Source of the DNA: Alkaliphilus peptidifermentans DSM 18978
GTDB taxonomy: Bacteria > Bacillota > Clostridia > Peptostreptococcales > Natronincolaceae
Assembly: GCF_900101495.1 (NCBI RefSeq)
Contig: NZ_FMUS01000012.1
Span: forward strand, 61,793 to 125,792
Reading direction: 5' to 3'
DNA: 64,000 bases
Both the position numbers and the translations under genes were made by a program. The notes beneath the pieces were generated by a model. That model was given only the letters and a program-made list of their open reading frames with translations. It was not told the origin of the DNA and made no database searches. How positions within the stretch are numbered: position 1 is the stretch's first letter; the number at the start of each line of letters is the position of its first letter. Below are positions 63,791 through 64,000 of this stretch, piece after piece.

Positions 63791-64000
63791 TTATTTTTTG
63801 GTTTGAGATATGATGTTTTTAATTTCTCCTAAGGTCATAAATCTCTTCGAGAAATCTATGTTAGTTGCTTTTCCTAAATTTTCAACAACTTCATCGTAAT
63901 AGTCAAACATGTAATAATTCTTGTCTACGTAAGTCCCAGAAATACTATTCATGGCATTTACCAATGTTTTAGTAGAATATCTGTTGTCGGTTTCCCTCTG
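63791..64000 (-). CDS. C-terminal part of an unidentified protein (cut by window edge)
   Basis: The last 69 codons of a leftward gene enter from the right edge. The frame reads without interruption to TAA at 63791-63793. The fragment includes SISGTYVDKNYYMFDYYDE and MTLGEIKNIISQ. I do not recognise it. The gene is followed by a clear terminator, which supports the frame. Confidence 0.65.
   Translation of the reverse strand, partial: QRETDNRYSTKTLVNAMNSISGTYVDKNYYMFDYYDEVVENLGKATNIDFSKRFMTLGEIKNIISQTKK

Overview
The window is AT-rich, densely packed DNA from an anaerobic, endospore-forming Firmicute of the class Clostridia. I infer this from a small acid-soluble spore protein, a CsxC-type exosporium protein, a Trp T-box leader, a ydaO-type (c-di-AMP) riboswitch, ferredoxin-linked 2-oxoacid oxidoreductases and a nickel CO dehydrogenase. 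The gene mix resembles Alkaliphilus/Natronincola-type organisms, but I cannot confirm a genus. About 60 protein genes are supported, mostly on the minus strand. I see no rRNA, tRNA, CRISPR array, prophage or transposase gene.

Layout. 1-5.6 kb: edge of a NYN-type gene, cyanophycin synthetase/cyanophycinase (cphA-cphB), and a Na/Pi cotransporter preceded by a four-hexamer Pho box. 5.8-11.1 kb: acyl carrier protein, a Met-His-Pro-Gly minisatellite protein, Asp23, CopZ-like and DUF1893 proteins, two HAD phosphatases and a molybdopterin-binding protein. 11.3-17.5 kb: a fructosamine (Amadori product) operon, frlB - solute-binding protein - two permeases - frlD - GntR regulator. 17.6-24.4 kb: a YkuS-like protein, a two-subunit CoA-transferase, a divergent HTH-TPR regulator with a tiny peptide ORF behind it, and the pantothenate operon. 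24.8-31.9 kb: DegV, TrmB, MgtC, a frameshifted SleB-type hydrolase under a c-di-AMP riboswitch, DUF881, SASP and a CBS-ACT protein. 31.9-38.9 kb: trpS with T-box, KorA/KorB, a CAP-domain lipoprotein, glutaredoxin and small genes. 39.0-48.8 kb: a glycerol catabolic cluster. 49.2-54.1 kb: a CsoR-family sensor with CstR-like ligands, an Fe-S membrane protein, Crp, a methyltransferase and CooS. 54.1-64 kb: an acyl-CoA dehydratase-activase-like trio, cardiolipin synthase, an MFS transporter, CsxC and an ADP-ribosylglycohydrolase-TPR fusion.

The glycerol cluster is the most integrated unit. It holds the GlpP antiterminator, a chemoreceptor fused to a PhnD-like binding domain, two small putative glycerol transport proteins, GlpK, a three-part anaerobic glycerol-3-phosphate dehydrogenase-like module, and at its end a sigma-54 activator. 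A near-consensus -24/-12 promoter stands directly before glpP, and terminator hairpins lie upstream of glpP and between glpK and the dehydrogenase.

The strongest new-looking signals are these. (1) A 122-bp repeat occurs three times at identical length, and the same end always abuts the terminator-like hairpin of a neighbouring gene. (2) A possible linear-peptide quorum-sensing pair lies at 19.9-21.3 kb. (3) The sigma-54/GlpP glycerol regulon includes a chemoreceptor whose ligand domain is predicted to be cytoplasmic. (4) The CooS has a CxxC D-cluster motif. (5) A textbook Pho box precedes the Na/Pi transporter gene.
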